A stretch of 64,000 bases of DNA. Origin: Zoogloea sp. Lineage in GTDB: Bacteria; Pseudomonadota; Gammaproteobacteria; Burkholderiales; Rhodocyclaceae. The translations under genes were made by a program, and so were the position numbers. The notes under the pieces were generated by a model that was not told the DNA's origin, ran no database searches, and was given only the letters and a program-made list of their open reading frames with translations. The stretch lies in NCBI GenBank assembly GCA_016703645.1, contig JADJBR010000010.1, forward strand, positions 62,001-126,000, given 5' to 3'. Below, piece after piece: positions 31,626 to 41,202 of the stretch. The number at the start of each line of letters is the position of its first letter. Position 1 is the stretch's first letter.

Positions 31626-31994
31626 ATGCAAGCCGAACACCTGCGGCGGGGGGCGTCGGCGGAAGCCCTGGCGGCGGCACACCTGGAAAGCCGGGGCCTG
31701 GTGATCCTGGCCCGCAACCTGCGCTGCCGGGGCGGCGAGGTGGACCTGATCGCCAGCGAACACGGGTGCATCGTGTTCATCGAAGTGCGCCTGCGCAGCA
31801 ATGGCCGCTTCGGCGGTGCAGCGGCCAGCATCACCCCGGCCAAGCAGAAGCGGGTGGTCCTCGCCGCCCGCAGCTGGCTGGCGGGTGCCGGCCGTGCCCA
31901 CGCCAATGCGCCCTGCCGCTTCGATGCCATTCTGCTCAACGACCTGGACCCGGCCCGCATCGACTGGCTGCGGGGTGCCTTCGATGCGGACTAG
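31626..31994 (+). CDS. yraN: YraN-family nuclease-fold protein (UPF0102)
   Basis: From ATG 31626 the 122-residue protein reads HLRRGASAEALAAAHLESRG, NLRCRGGEVDLIASE, FIEVRLRSNGRFGGAAASIT and CRFDAI. It shows the Holliday-junction-resolvase-like pattern of the family, with E-x-D and E-V-[RK] motifs that would bind metal. Function is unproven. Longer in-frame starts overlap rsmI and are less likely. Its end overlaps the HIRAN gene by 11 bases. Confidence 0.88.
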   Translation: MQAEHLRRGASAEALAAAHLESRGLVILARNLRCRGGEVDLIASEHGCIVFIEVRLRSNGRFGGAAASITPAKQKRVVLAARSWLAGAGRAHANAPCRFDAILLNDLDPARIDWLRGAFDAD

Positions 31995-32358
31995 GCTGGC
32001 CCCCATCGCCCTCGCCGCCCTCCTCGTCAGCCTGCCGGCCACGGCCCAGCATGTCCGCATCCTGGTGCAGAGTTCGCCCCTGGCCGGCTTCCAGTATTAC
32101 GGCGCCAAGATCCTGTGGGACGAGATGCGCGAGGGCGACCCCCTGGCGCTGATCCGCGAACCCGACAACCCCCACGACGCCAAGGCCGTGCGCGTCGAGT
32201 GGCGCGGCGCCAAGCTCGGCTATCTGCCCCGCGCCGAGAACCGGGATGTGGCCGAGGCCATGGATCGGGGCACCCCGGTGAGCGGCCGCATCGGCAGCCT
32301 CGTCAAGCACGCCAACCCGTGGAAGCGGGTGCGCGTGGATGTGCTGGTGGGTTTGTAA
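31984..32358 (+). CDS. Secreted HIRAN-domain protein
   Basis: The 124-residue protein has a signal peptide (LAPIALAALLVSLPATAQ) and a HIRAN core: LAGFQYYGAKILWDEMREGD, LALIREPDNPHDAKAVRVEW and KLGYLPRAENRDVAEAMD. HIRAN domains are usually DNA-binding parts of SNF2 helicases. A small exported version is recurrent in proteobacteria but its role is unknown. It lies between yraN and diaA, overlapping yraN. Confidence 0.85.
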   Translation: MRTRLAPIALAALLVSLPATAQHVRILVQSSPLAGFQYYGAKILWDEMREGDPLALIREPDNPHDAKAVRVEWRGAKLGYLPRAENRDVAEAMDRGTPVSGRIGSLVKHANPWKRVRVDVLVGL

Positions 32359-33650
<1,292 letters not shown>

Positions 33651-33666
33651 CCCTGGAGACTCCACC

Positions 33667-34098
33667 ATGAACCGTCGTGACGCCCTCTTCGCCACCGGCG
33701 CCCTGCTTGCCGCCGGCGCGGCCTCTGCCGCCACCGACCACAGCCACCACCATCACGCGGGCCCCCACCCCTGGCAGGCCGTGCTCGACACCGCCGGCAT
33801 CTGCATCGAAAAAGGCGAGGTGTGCCTGACCCACTGCATCATGCTCATGGGTGAGGGCGACAAAACCATGGCGGCCTGTGCCACCAGCGTGCGCGATATG
33901 CTGGCTAGCTGCCGCGCCCTGATCACCCTGGCCGGTGCCGAATCAAAGTTCGCCCCCAAGCTCGCCGCCCTGTGCGTGGACGTATGCAAGGCCTGTGAGG
34001 CCGAGTGCAAGAAGCACGCCGACAAGCACAAGGCCTGCAAGGAATGCATGGAGAGCTGTACCGAGTGCGCCAAGGCCTGCAAGGCCAAGGTGGCCTGA
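33667..34098 (+). CDS. Four-helix-bundle copper-storage protein (Csp-like), exported
   Basis: The 143-residue protein has a twin-arginine-like signal (MNRRDALFATGALLAAGAAS), a His-rich stretch after it (DHSHHHH) and about 14 cysteines on four helices, with CIEKGEVCLTHC, CVDVCKACEAECKKH and CKECMESCTECAKACK. This is the pattern of Csp1-type proteins that hold many Cu(I) ions inside a helix bundle. GGAGA precedes the ATG. Export by Tat would imply folding, perhaps with metal, before translocation. Confidence 0.9.
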   Translation: MNRRDALFATGALLAAGAASAATDHSHHHHAGPHPWQAVLDTAGICIEKGEVCLTHCIMLMGEGDKTMAACATSVRDMLASCRALITLAGAESKFAPKLAALCVDVCKACEAECKKHADKHKACKECMESCTECAKACKAKVA

Positions 34099-34219
34099 GA
34101 GGGTGTGAATAAATCTACTGCGCGGCCCGATTTCGCCCCTGCGATGCTCACCGTACTCTTGTACGGCTGCGCTTCTCCGGGCGAACTCGAACCGCTCGCT
34201 ACGATTTCTTCACACCCTC
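34099..34219. repeat. 121-bp repeat, copy A, with terminal inverted repeats
   Basis: The element is bounded by perfect 11-base inverted repeats GAGGGTGTGAA (34099–34109) and TTCACACCCTC (34209–34219) and holds an inner hairpin (CCGTAC / GTACGG). A second, diverged copy lies inverted at 47673–47796. It occupies the gap between convergent genes. Confidence 0.85.
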
Positions 34220-34242
34220 TGAGTAGCCGCGGAAGCCCTGCG

Positions 34243-34668
34243 TCAGCCGCCCGGCTGGCGGGGGCGCACGCTCAGCTCTGCGTAGCCGGTGCCCAGATCC
34301 GGCTCACGCATGAAGCTCCAGTCGGGCAGCAGGCCCAGCAGGATTTCCGCCGTGGTACGGATGGTGCATCCGTAGGCCAGATGCCCCCCCAGCACCTCAC
34401 CCGTAGCCGTTGCCAGGGCGGCGTGCAGGTGGGACCCGTTGGCGGCAATACTCCCCGACAGGCTCAGCAGCTCGATTTTTCCCGTCAGCACGTCCACATC
34501 GTCGGCGCCGGCCCGGCGCAGATGGGCTCTGTCGAGGCTGCCGATGCCGGCCACCACGAAAGCGGCCGAAAAGCCCTCGGCAAAGACGAGGCACTCCAGC
34601 GCGCGGCGGAGATCCTGCCCCGGGGTCAGACGCAAGGGCCGCATTTCCATTCCAGAATTCCCGTTCAT
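34243..34668 (-). CDS. PCC/PPC-domain (DUF296) protein
   Basis: The 141-residue protein carries the PCC core: LRLTPGQDLRRALECLV, AAFVVAGIGSLDRAHLR, SLSGSIAANGSHLHAALATA and EVLGGHLAYGCTIRTTAEIL. The family includes the DNA-binding half of plant AT-hook proteins and small bacterial trimers of unknown function; the His residues (SHLH, GGHL) may bind metal. It follows the kinase gene by 33 bases on the same strand. Confidence 0.9.
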   Translation of the reverse strand: MNGNSGMEMRPLRLTPGQDLRRALECLVFAEGFSAAFVVAGIGSLDRAHLRRAGADDVDVLTGKIELLSLSGSIAANGSHLHAALATATGEVLGGHLAYGCTIRTTAEILLGLLPDWSFMREPDLGTGYAELSVRPRQPGG

Positions 34669-34701
34669 GCAGTGCCCCTCCGCTGAAAGTGCTCGCCGGG
34701 C

Positions 34702-36702
34702 TCAGAACCCGGCGTCGTTCAGAAAACGCTGCCGTTCGGCATCCTTGTCCAGGTGGCTGGCCAGTGCCCGGCACAGGGTGTCGAGGCTGTTGGCGGTACG
34801 CGACTCGCGCCGCACCAGCACCTTTGCCATGGGGCCCATGTGCCGGGCGAAGAGCTTTTCGATTCGCTCCAGGTCGGCGCTGGCGATGACGCTCGCAGCC
34901 GCTGCCGACGTGGCACTGGTGCTCGCATTGACAACGCTCCGTGCCGAGGACGAAACACCGGACAGACCGGAACCCGCAAGGGCGCTGGACAGGAATGCCG
35001 AGCGGGGTGCCGGATCGGGGATCAGATCGGCAAGGCTCTGCAAGAGCTCTCGCAGGCTGCCGGCCCGGGGTACCGTGCGGCGCACGAGGATGCGGGCCAT
35101 GGGGCCGATATGCTGGGCCAGGATGCGCTCGGCGCTGTCGATGGCCGCCGGCGTGATGTCGATCCCGGTGGCCGGGCGGCTGAGGGAGGGCTCCGCCGCC
35201 GCACCGCAGGCCGCCAGGTGCTCGCCGTTCCACAGATAGAGATCATGATCCCGCGCGAGGGGATCGCGGCGCAGGCCCAGGTGGCGGAAACACTCGCCGG
35301 CGTTGCGCTTGAGGTGTTGGATGACTTCGTAATAGGCCCGCGCCACCAGCACCTGGCCAGGCTCCGAGAAGCGCATCACCCGGAAGGCGGTGGTGATGCC
35401 ATCGCCAAGAATACGGGAACGGCCGTTGGGGTCGGGTGCCACCCGCACCGGCCCCAGGTTGATCCCCATATGCACACCAAGCCCTTCACTGGCCGCCGTA
35501 TCGCCCAACTGCACCGCCGTGCGCAGGGCATCCTCGGGGTCGCCCACGTAGCACACGGCGCACCCCTCCTTCGTATTGACGGCCAGGCGGCTGGTGGGCG
35601 GCACGGGCGCGATGGCCTGACTGAGCATGCGCACCAGCCGCGTGCGCCTTTCGGACTGGATGGCCGGATCATCGGCGGGTGACACCACATCCGCAAACAG
35701 CACCGCACCGATGAATGTCCTGGCTTCGGAGGCCGACAGGCCCAGGGGCAGCGGTGCCTCGACGGGCGGATCGACCGGCCCCTCGCCACCGGTGGGGGGT
35801 GCCAGGCAGGCCCGGCGGAAGTCCGCCACCTGACGGGGGCGCTTGTCTTCATCCGGGTTGAGGGCCCAGTCGATGGCGTTGAGCAGGCCCAGGCCAAAGG
35901 CATCCACATTGCCGATGCCGGCCGCCGGGGGCATGTTGTCTTCGCGCAGGCGGGCAAAGGCTTCCACCGGCAGCTTGCCGGTGACCATCCAGTACATGAC
36001 CCCTGCCAGGGCGTACAGATCCGTCCAGGGCCCCTGCTTGCCGTGGCGGTGGTACTGCTCCGCCGGGGCAAACCCGGGCGTGACCACGGCCGTGAGGGCC
36101 TGCTCCTGACCGTCCTCGTTCTCGAGGCGGCGCGCCGAGCCGAAATCCAGCAGCACCGGGGTGCCGTCGGCGCGCATGTAGATGTTGCCCGGCTTGATGT
36201 CCCGGTGCAGGAAACCGGCCCGGTGGATGGCCTCGAGCCCGTCCAGCAGGGGCCGCACGATGTTGAGCAGGGTCGGGCGATCCAGGGGCAGGCGCCCGAT
36301 CAACCATTGGTTGAGGGGCTCCCCGGTCTCGTACTCCATCACCATGTAGGCGGTTTCGTTGGCCTGGAAGTAGCGCAGCACACGCACGATGCCGGGATGG
36401 TGAAAGCTGGCCAGGGCGCGGCTTTCCAGCAGGAAGCGCTTGAGGCCCCATTCGAACCCCTTGGTGGCCTTGGCCGAACGCGCACGCACCGAGCAATCCG
36501 CGTCCCGCAGGGCGAGATCCTTGGGGACGTATTCCTTGATCGCCACCCGGCAATCCAGGTGGGTGTCGTGGGCCAGATAGGTGATGCCGAAGCCCCCGCC
36601 ACCGAGCACACTCTCAATGCGGTACTCGTTGAGGACGTAGCCCCGCTGCAGGGCGAGGTGATCGTCCTGGCCGTCGCGCGAAACGCAGGTGGTGTCGCTC
36701 AT
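34702..36702 (-). CDS. Ser/Thr protein kinase fused to class III cyclase-like domain
   Basis: The 666-residue protein starts with a Hanks-type kinase (about residues 25–290): glycine loop LGGGGFGITYLA, Lys in RVAIKEY, LHRDIKPGN and LLDFGSARR. A cyclase homology domain follows (about 335–500) with AVLFADVVSPADD, VHMGINLGPVRVAPD and ILGDGITTAFRVM; the usual second metal Asp region reads TKEGCAVCYVGD, so catalysis is uncertain. The C-terminus has two copies of a ~55-residue repeat (AQHIGPMARILVRRT and ARHMGPMAKVLVRRE) found in other bacterial kinases and cyclases. No membrane helix is seen. It lies 13 bases after a sensor gene. Confidence 0.88.
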   Translation of the reverse strand: MSDTTCVSRDGQDDHLALQRGYVLNEYRIESVLGGGGFGITYLAHDTHLDCRVAIKEYVPKDLALRDADCSVRARSAKATKGFEWGLKRFLLESRALASFHHPGIVRVLRYFQANETAYMVMEYETGEPLNQWLIGRLPLDRPTLLNIVRPLLDGLEAIHRAGFLHRDIKPGNIYMRADGTPVLLDFGSARRLENEDGQEQALTAVVTPGFAPAEQYHRHGKQGPWTDLYALAGVMYWMVTGKLPVEAFARLREDNMPPAAGIGNVDAFGLGLLNAIDWALNPDEDKRPRQVADFRRACLAPPTGGEGPVDPPVEAPLPLGLSASEARTFIGAVLFADVVSPADDPAIQSERRTRLVRMLSQAIAPVPPTSRLAVNTKEGCAVCYVGDPEDALRTAVQLGDTAASEGLGVHMGINLGPVRVAPDPNGRSRILGDGITTAFRVMRFSEPGQVLVARAYYEVIQHLKRNAGECFRHLGLRRDPLARDHDLYLWNGEHLAACGAAAEPSLSRPATGIDITPAAIDSAERILAQHIGPMARILVRRTVPRAGSLRELLQSLADLIPDPAPRSAFLSSALAGSGLSGVSSSARSVVNASTSATSAAAASVIASADLERIEKLFARHMGPMAKVLVRRESRTANSLDTLCRALASHLDKDAERQRFLNDAGF

Positions 36703-36715
36703 CAGGCCGCGCGGC

Positions 36716-37588
36716 TCAGGAATCGATCATCTGCATGGCCTTTTCGAGACTGCGGCGCATGCGGTTGAAGGAGCTGGCGAGAACCGCCACTTCGTCGCGA
36801 CCGTTCTCGGGAAACTCGGGCTGGTCGAAATCACCGGTGCTGACCTTGTCCGCCGCCGCCGACATGCGCGACACCGGCTGGATGATCAGCCACGACAGCA
36901 TCAGGTTGAGCACCACGAAGACCGCGGCGAAGACCGCCGCCAGGGAGGCCATGAAGGTGCGGAAGGCCTGGCCCGCGTTCTCGAGGGGCACGGACATGGG
37001 CACCGACACCACCTGGGCCCCCACCACCTCGTTGAGCTTCCAGCCGAAGCCGTTGGCCGTGCCATAGACCTTGATCATGCTGGCCGGCGCCACGTCCGGC
37101 GTGCTGTGGCAGGGCAGGCAGGCGGCCGTCTCGATGCGGATGGGGTGGGCGATGTAGAGGGTCGGGCCGGTGGGCGTGTCGCGCTGGCCGGTGATTTCCT
37201 TGCTGTCGGGGCGGTTGCGGAAGCTGTTGACCAGGTCGGCCTCCCAATCCGCCGCCCGGTCGCGGGGGTTGGTGGGGTTGAGGGTGGCTTCCTTGTAGTC
37301 GTAGTTGGGGTACTTCTTGCGCAGCTGGGCGAGGGTTTCAGTGGCCGCGTAGGCCGGTACCGTCTGGGGCAGGAACTGCTTGTCCATCAGGGGGTTGAGG
37401 TGGGGGCGGACCTGGGCCACGGTATAACCCCGCACGGCCATGGCCGCCTCCATGACCAGCCGCGCCTCGCCCAGCACCTGCTCGCGGGCATGGCGGTGGA
37501 GCAGTTCGTGGGAAATGTAACCGGCCACACCAAAGCCGGCGAGAAAAACCGCCAGCAAGACCAGATTGAATTTGAGTCGCAAGCCCAT
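36716..37588 (-). CDS. Tll0287-like (DUF3365) heme-type sensor with HAMP domain
   Basis: From ATG 37588 (AGGGGA ahead) the 290-residue protein has one N-terminal helix (NLVLLAVFLAGFGVAGYIS), a periplasmic DUF3365 domain with a CxxCH-type motif in ETAACLPCHSTPD, a second helix (FMASLAAVFAAVFVVLNLML) and a HAMP domain (QPVSRMSAAADKVSTGDFDQ). It has no kinase or methyl-accepting domain. The single c-type heme motif suggests redox or gas sensing. With the kinase–cyclase 13 bases downstream, it may pass the signal to that protein. Confidence 0.87.
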   Translation of the reverse strand: MGLRLKFNLVLLAVFLAGFGVAGYISHELLHRHAREQVLGEARLVMEAAMAVRGYTVAQVRPHLNPLMDKQFLPQTVPAYAATETLAQLRKKYPNYDYKEATLNPTNPRDRAADWEADLVNSFRNRPDSKEITGQRDTPTGPTLYIAHPIRIETAACLPCHSTPDVAPASMIKVYGTANGFGWKLNEVVGAQVVSVPMSVPLENAGQAFRTFMASLAAVFAAVFVVLNLMLSWLIIQPVSRMSAAADKVSTGDFDQPEFPENGRDEVAVLASSFNRMRRSLEKAMQMIDS

Positions 37589-37679
37589 GGCTGAAATCCC
37601 CTGATTCGGCCTGAGCGGCCCCAAACATGAAGAGACATTTTGTCACATCACGGGAAGATCAAGGGACTCTCTCACGCCA

Positions 37680-38249
37680 TCAACGAATTTTCAGGGTGCC
37701 CAGCCAGCGGCTGGCGGGATCGATGTCGGTGGTATCGGCGGTGCCATAGGGAGGCCGCGTGTCCACTTCGGGCGGCGCGCCGATCTGGTTCAGATCAACG
37801 GCCTGGGCGGTGCCCACGATGCCATCGGCCGTGACGCGCATGCGGTAGTACACCCCGTTCCAGAGACGCGCGCCGAACTCGGCCGGCGACTTGTACAGGA
37901 ACAGCAGCGAGTGCTCGAGCCAGCCCAGATCATCCCGGGTCACCGTGGCCGGATTGCGGTGAGGATAGGGAACATGGCACAGCACCTCGGGCCCCTCAAG
38001 GCACTTGAACTCCCGCATGGACAGGAAGAAATCCTTGAAGCGGTCGTGATCCAGATGCAACACGAAGGCCGTGCGCGCACCCTGCGGATGAAAGCTGACG
38101 GTGCCGATGGGCACCGTCGTGCCGTCCCGGCCTTCCAGGGTGATGGCCCGGGTACCGTTCAGATCCCAGGGGTGTGCCGCACCGGGCAGCGCCATGAGGA
38201 TGGCAGAGACGATCAACGGGCCGGTCTTGCGCAGGAACAGGGCAGGCAT
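37680..38249 (-). CDS. Secreted hypothetical protein
   Basis: From ATG 38249 the 189-residue protein has a signal peptide (TGPLIVSAILMALPGAAHP) and a conserved-looking mature part: TVSFHPQGARTAFVLHLDHD, DFFLSMREFKCLEGPEVLCH and DDLGWLEHSLLFLYKSPAEF. Two cysteines eight residues apart could pair. I recognise no family. A longer start (38318) is less likely because the signal peptide begins at the inner ATG. Confidence 0.7.
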   Translation of the reverse strand: MPALFLRKTGPLIVSAILMALPGAAHPWDLNGTRAITLEGRDGTTVPIGTVSFHPQGARTAFVLHLDHDRFKDFFLSMREFKCLEGPEVLCHVPYPHRNPATVTRDDLGWLEHSLLFLYKSPAEFGARLWNGVYYRMRVTADGIVGTAQAVDLNQIGAPPEVDTRPPYGTADTTDIDPASRWLGTLKIR

Positions 38250-38314
38250 GGCGGCAGCTCCGGTAGCGACATACAAGGATGGATCACCTGCGCCCGTCTT
38301 CGTTCCCGGCGCGC

Positions 38315-39772
38315 TCACACGGTGGCGACGATCTCGCCGAGACGGGTCAGCGCCGCCTCGATCCGCGGGGAATACGGGTAGCCGCAGCTGATCCGCAGGA
38401 AGCGATCGAAGCGCTCGGAGTTGGAGAAGAGCAAACCCGGCGCAACCCGGATGCCTTCATGCAAGGCCGCCTCGAACACCCGCCGGGATGAGCACCCTTC
38501 AGGCATCTCCACCCACAGTAGCATGCCGCCGCAGGGCATGCTGAGGCGGGTGCCCGCCGGAAAGCGGGCGGCAATCGTCTCGGCCGTGCGCTCGCGCTGC
38601 GCCTTGAGCTGACGGCGCAGGCGCACCAGATGCCGGTCGAAGGCGTGACCGGCCATGAACTCGCCGATGGCGATCTGGGCCAGGGCATCGTTGGGTCGGC
38701 TCTGGGCGTGCTTGAGCATGCGGATGCGGTCCTGCCAGCGCCCACCGGTGACCCAGCCGATCCGCATGCCCGGCGCCAGGGTCTTGTGGAAGGAGCCGCA
38801 GTGGATCACGTTGCCGCGGCTATCCCAGGCCTTACAGACACGGAGAGGCGGGTCGTCGTCACTCAGGGCACCGTAAATGTCGTCTTCGATCAATGCCACG
38901 CCATGGGTTTCACACAAGGCCACCAGGCGGGCCTTCTCCTCGTCGGGCATGACACAACCGAGGGGATTCTGGAAATTCGGCACCACCACGACTGCGGCGA
39001 TCCGGCCGTGGGACTGGAAGGCCAGCTCCAGGGCCTCCACCGACAGGCCGCGGCTGGGGCTGGTGGGAATCTCCAGGGCGCGCAGGCCAAGGCTCTCGAT
39101 GACCTGGAGAAGGCCGAAATAGGTCGGTGACTCCACGGCAATCATGTCACCGGGCCGGCTCACTGCACGCAAGGCCAGATTGATGGCCTCGGTGCATCCG
39201 TGGGTCACCAGAATCTCATCGGCCGTCAGGCTCATCCCGGCCGCCAGGGCGCGCCGCGCCAGCACGGCCCGGAAGCCCGGGTCGCCCAGGGGCGGCACCG
39301 GGGTCACCAGCACCTCCGGGTGCCGGCGCAGGGCGCGCAGGGCCGCGTTCTTCAGGGCCTCCTGGGGATAGGCCTCGGGGGCGCCAAAGGCCAGGGCCAG
39401 GTTGGTGCGCACCGGGTGACGTTCGCACTTGGTGACAAAGTCGGAAACCCGGTCGTGGATGCCGGCAAAGGCCGCCGGATCGGGCACCAGGGCTGCGGCC
39501 CGGGGGTCGGGCTCGCTGACCGGCTGCAGATGGGCGCGTCGTGGGCGTTGCACGAAGTAGCCGGAACGCGCCCGCGCCTCCAGCAGCCCCTCATCCTCCA
39601 GCGTTCGACAGGCCTGCAGCACCGTGGACAGGCTGACCCCGTGCTGGCGGACCAGGCTGCGCAGGGAGGGCATGCGCTGGCCGGGGGGCAGCACGCCGGA
39701 CTGGATGGCCCGCCGGTAATGGGCGGCCATGCGGGCGTAGAGCAGGGTGTCGGTGGTGGTCTCGATGTCCAT
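38315..39772 (-). CDS. MocR-type regulator (GntR HTH + aminotransferase fold)
   Basis: The 485-residue protein has an N-terminal GntR winged helix (YRRAIQSGVLPPGQRMPSLR, VSLSTVLQACRTLEDEGLLE) and a fold-type I aminotransferase domain. PLP contacts are seen in ILVTHGCTEAINLALRA, FQNPLGCVMPDEEKARLVAL and the Lys in HCGSFHKTLAPGMRIGWV. MocR proteins use bound PLP to sense vitamers or amino acids. The start at 39772 gives the proper GntR N-terminus. The divergent neighbour is the DUF2917-like gene at 39945, a possible target. Confidence 0.9.
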   Translation of the reverse strand: MDIETTTDTLLYARMAAHYRRAIQSGVLPPGQRMPSLRSLVRQHGVSLSTVLQACRTLEDEGLLEARARSGYFVQRPRRAHLQPVSEPDPRAAALVPDPAAFAGIHDRVSDFVTKCERHPVRTNLALAFGAPEAYPQEALKNAALRALRRHPEVLVTPVPPLGDPGFRAVLARRALAAGMSLTADEILVTHGCTEAINLALRAVSRPGDMIAVESPTYFGLLQVIESLGLRALEIPTSPSRGLSVEALELAFQSHGRIAAVVVVPNFQNPLGCVMPDEEKARLVALCETHGVALIEDDIYGALSDDDPPLRVCKAWDSRGNVIHCGSFHKTLAPGMRIGWVTGGRWQDRIRMLKHAQSRPNDALAQIAIGEFMAGHAFDRHLVRLRRQLKAQRERTAETIAARFPAGTRLSMPCGGMLLWVEMPEGCSSRRVFEAALHEGIRVAPGLLFSNSERFDRFLRISCGYPYSPRIEAALTRLGEIVATV

Positions 39773-39944
39773 GGCGCGATGATCCCCGAAGGCGAATGGA
39801 AGCCACAGATACAGATGGGCGCAATACACACCATAACAGGCCGCGAAATTCCGCGCTGAACCGATACAGAAAGGCCGGACCTGTGCCTGCCGGTCGCGGG
39901 GAGGAATTCGTAAGCTGCAGCCATTCCCACTGCTGGAGCCCACC

Positions 39945-40349
39945 ATGGACCCGATCCTCCCCAAGCCCGATGAACCCCTCTACCTCGCGGCAGAGCAGCA
40001 GCACCTGCGTCCGGCCCGGGCCGGCACCCTTGTCCTGGTGGAAGAAGGCCTTGTGCTGCTGGAGGGGCCGCCCCGCTGGCTGGGGGAGCGGATGCAGCGC
40101 GCACGCCTGCAGATCGGGGCGGGCGGCTGCCATGTGCTTGAAGAGGATGGCTGGATCGGCCTGACGTCCCCGCGGGGCGCCAGACTGCGGGTGCTGGCCG
40201 GACGGCCTGCCCATGAAAACCTGGGGGATCTGCTGGTGGCGCGACTGCGTTGCCTGCGCGCCCTGGAAAATCGCCTGCTGGCCGCACTGGCGGCGGCCCT
40301 GCGGCTACGCGTGGGGGAGCGGGAAAACCCGGGAGGGCCGGCGCCCTAG
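39945..40349 (+). CDS. DUF2917-like small protein
   Basis: The 134-residue protein fits the DUF2917 pattern of small beta-rich proteins, with LRPARAGTLVLVEEGLVLLE, EDGWIGLTSPRGARL and a helical C-terminus rich in Arg and Leu. The family is common in betaproteobacteria, often divergent from a regulator as here, and has no known function. It converges on and overlaps the next gene by 4 bases. Confidence 0.65.
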   Translation: MDPILPKPDEPLYLAAEQQHLRPARAGTLVLVEEGLVLLEGPPRWLGERMQRARLQIGAGGCHVLEEDGWIGLTSPRGARLRVLAGRPAHENLGDLLVARLRCLRALENRLLAALAAALRLRVGERENPGGPAP

Positions 40350-40594
40350 CGGACGGCGCTCGGGCGCTTCATGCGGTAGGCCGCCTCGATGTCCCACTCG
40401 GCCAGGATCTCCGCCGCCTCGCAGGCCTGCTTCGGGTCGTCGAAACCTTCCCGGGACGGCACCCGGACGAAGCTGCGGAGAGAACGGCCGTTCTTGCCGA
40501 AAAGGTCGTACCAACCGTCCCACTTCCCGTCCTTGTCGCGGCGGGGGACTGCATAGGGCTGAAAGGAAAAATCACCGTGTGTCTGCAAAGTCAT
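40346..40594 (-). CDS. Conserved small hypothetical protein
   Basis: From ATG 40594 (GGGAG ahead) the 82-residue protein reads MTLQTHGDFSFQPYAVPRRD, KDGKWDGWYDLFGKNGRSLR and a helical CEAAEILAEWDIEAAYRMK end. No signal peptide or membrane helix is seen. I recognise no named family. The clear ribosome site and balanced composition support it as a real gene. Confidence 0.65.
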   Translation of the reverse strand: MTLQTHGDFSFQPYAVPRRDKDGKWDGWYDLFGKNGRSLRSFVRVPSREGFDDPKQACEAAEILAEWDIEAAYRMKRPSAVR

Positions 40595-40761
40595 CTTGAT
40601 GCTCCCATCGATCCACGGACATGCGGACGGTTCGTCACGCAGGGAATCGGGACTGAATTCTAGGGTCCGCAAAAAAGATCAAGGTAAAACATCATGGCAG
40701 ACAGCCATCAGGACGCAATCATTCACAATGTCACTGCCGTACCGGCGGAATGTCCGGACCG

Positions 40762-41202
40762 TCAGGCGGCCGACATACGCCGCCGCAGCCAGTTCACCAG
40801 GGTACCCACCAGCGGCAGGCGGGAGAACAGCTCCTCGCCGCTATCCCAATAGTCCCGGTGAGCGATCACCCGACCGTCTGCGGCGAAACGCAGATGGGTG
40901 GCACCGCGGATACACTGCAGCTCGGCCTCCTTCCAGCCCCGGAAGTGGAACTCGAACTCCCAGGCCAGCCAGGCTTCGTCTCCCTCCCCCATGCGCTTGG
41001 TCACCCGGAAGCGTGGCGCCTGCACCTGCTCGTACATATGTCGGAACACCTTCTCGATGGCCGGCAGGCCACACACCTCATTGAAGGGATCCTTGAAGCG
41101 GGCATCGGCCGCATACACCTCGGCGATGCGGGCCAGGCTGGCGGGAGACAGGGTCTCGTAGAACTCGACCACCCGCGCCACGGGTTGTGACGTGTCGCTC
41201 AC
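40762..41202 (-). CDS. NTF2-like (SnoaL-fold) protein
   Basis: The 146-residue protein begins at GTG 41202 (VSDTSQPVARVVEFYETLSP), coupled by GTGA to the SDR stop. YAADARFKDPFNEVCGLPAI, RFRVTKRMGEGDEAWLAWEF and AADGRVIAHRDYWDSGEELF are typical of NTF2-fold proteins found at the end of this lipid operon in many genomes. No catalytic role is established. Confidence 0.88.
   Translation of the reverse strand: MSDTSQPVARVVEFYETLSPASLARIAEVYAADARFKDPFNEVCGLPAIEKVFRHMYEQVQAPRFRVTKRMGEGDEAWLAWEFEFHFRGWKEAELQCIRGATHLRFAADGRVIAHRDYWDSGEELFSRLPLVGTLVNWLRRRMSAA

Noticed and set aside
34105-34686. A 193-codon plus-strand frame over the repeat and PCC gene
   Set aside because: It spans the 121-bp repeat and the antisense of the PCC-domain gene, whose motifs are clear on the other strand.
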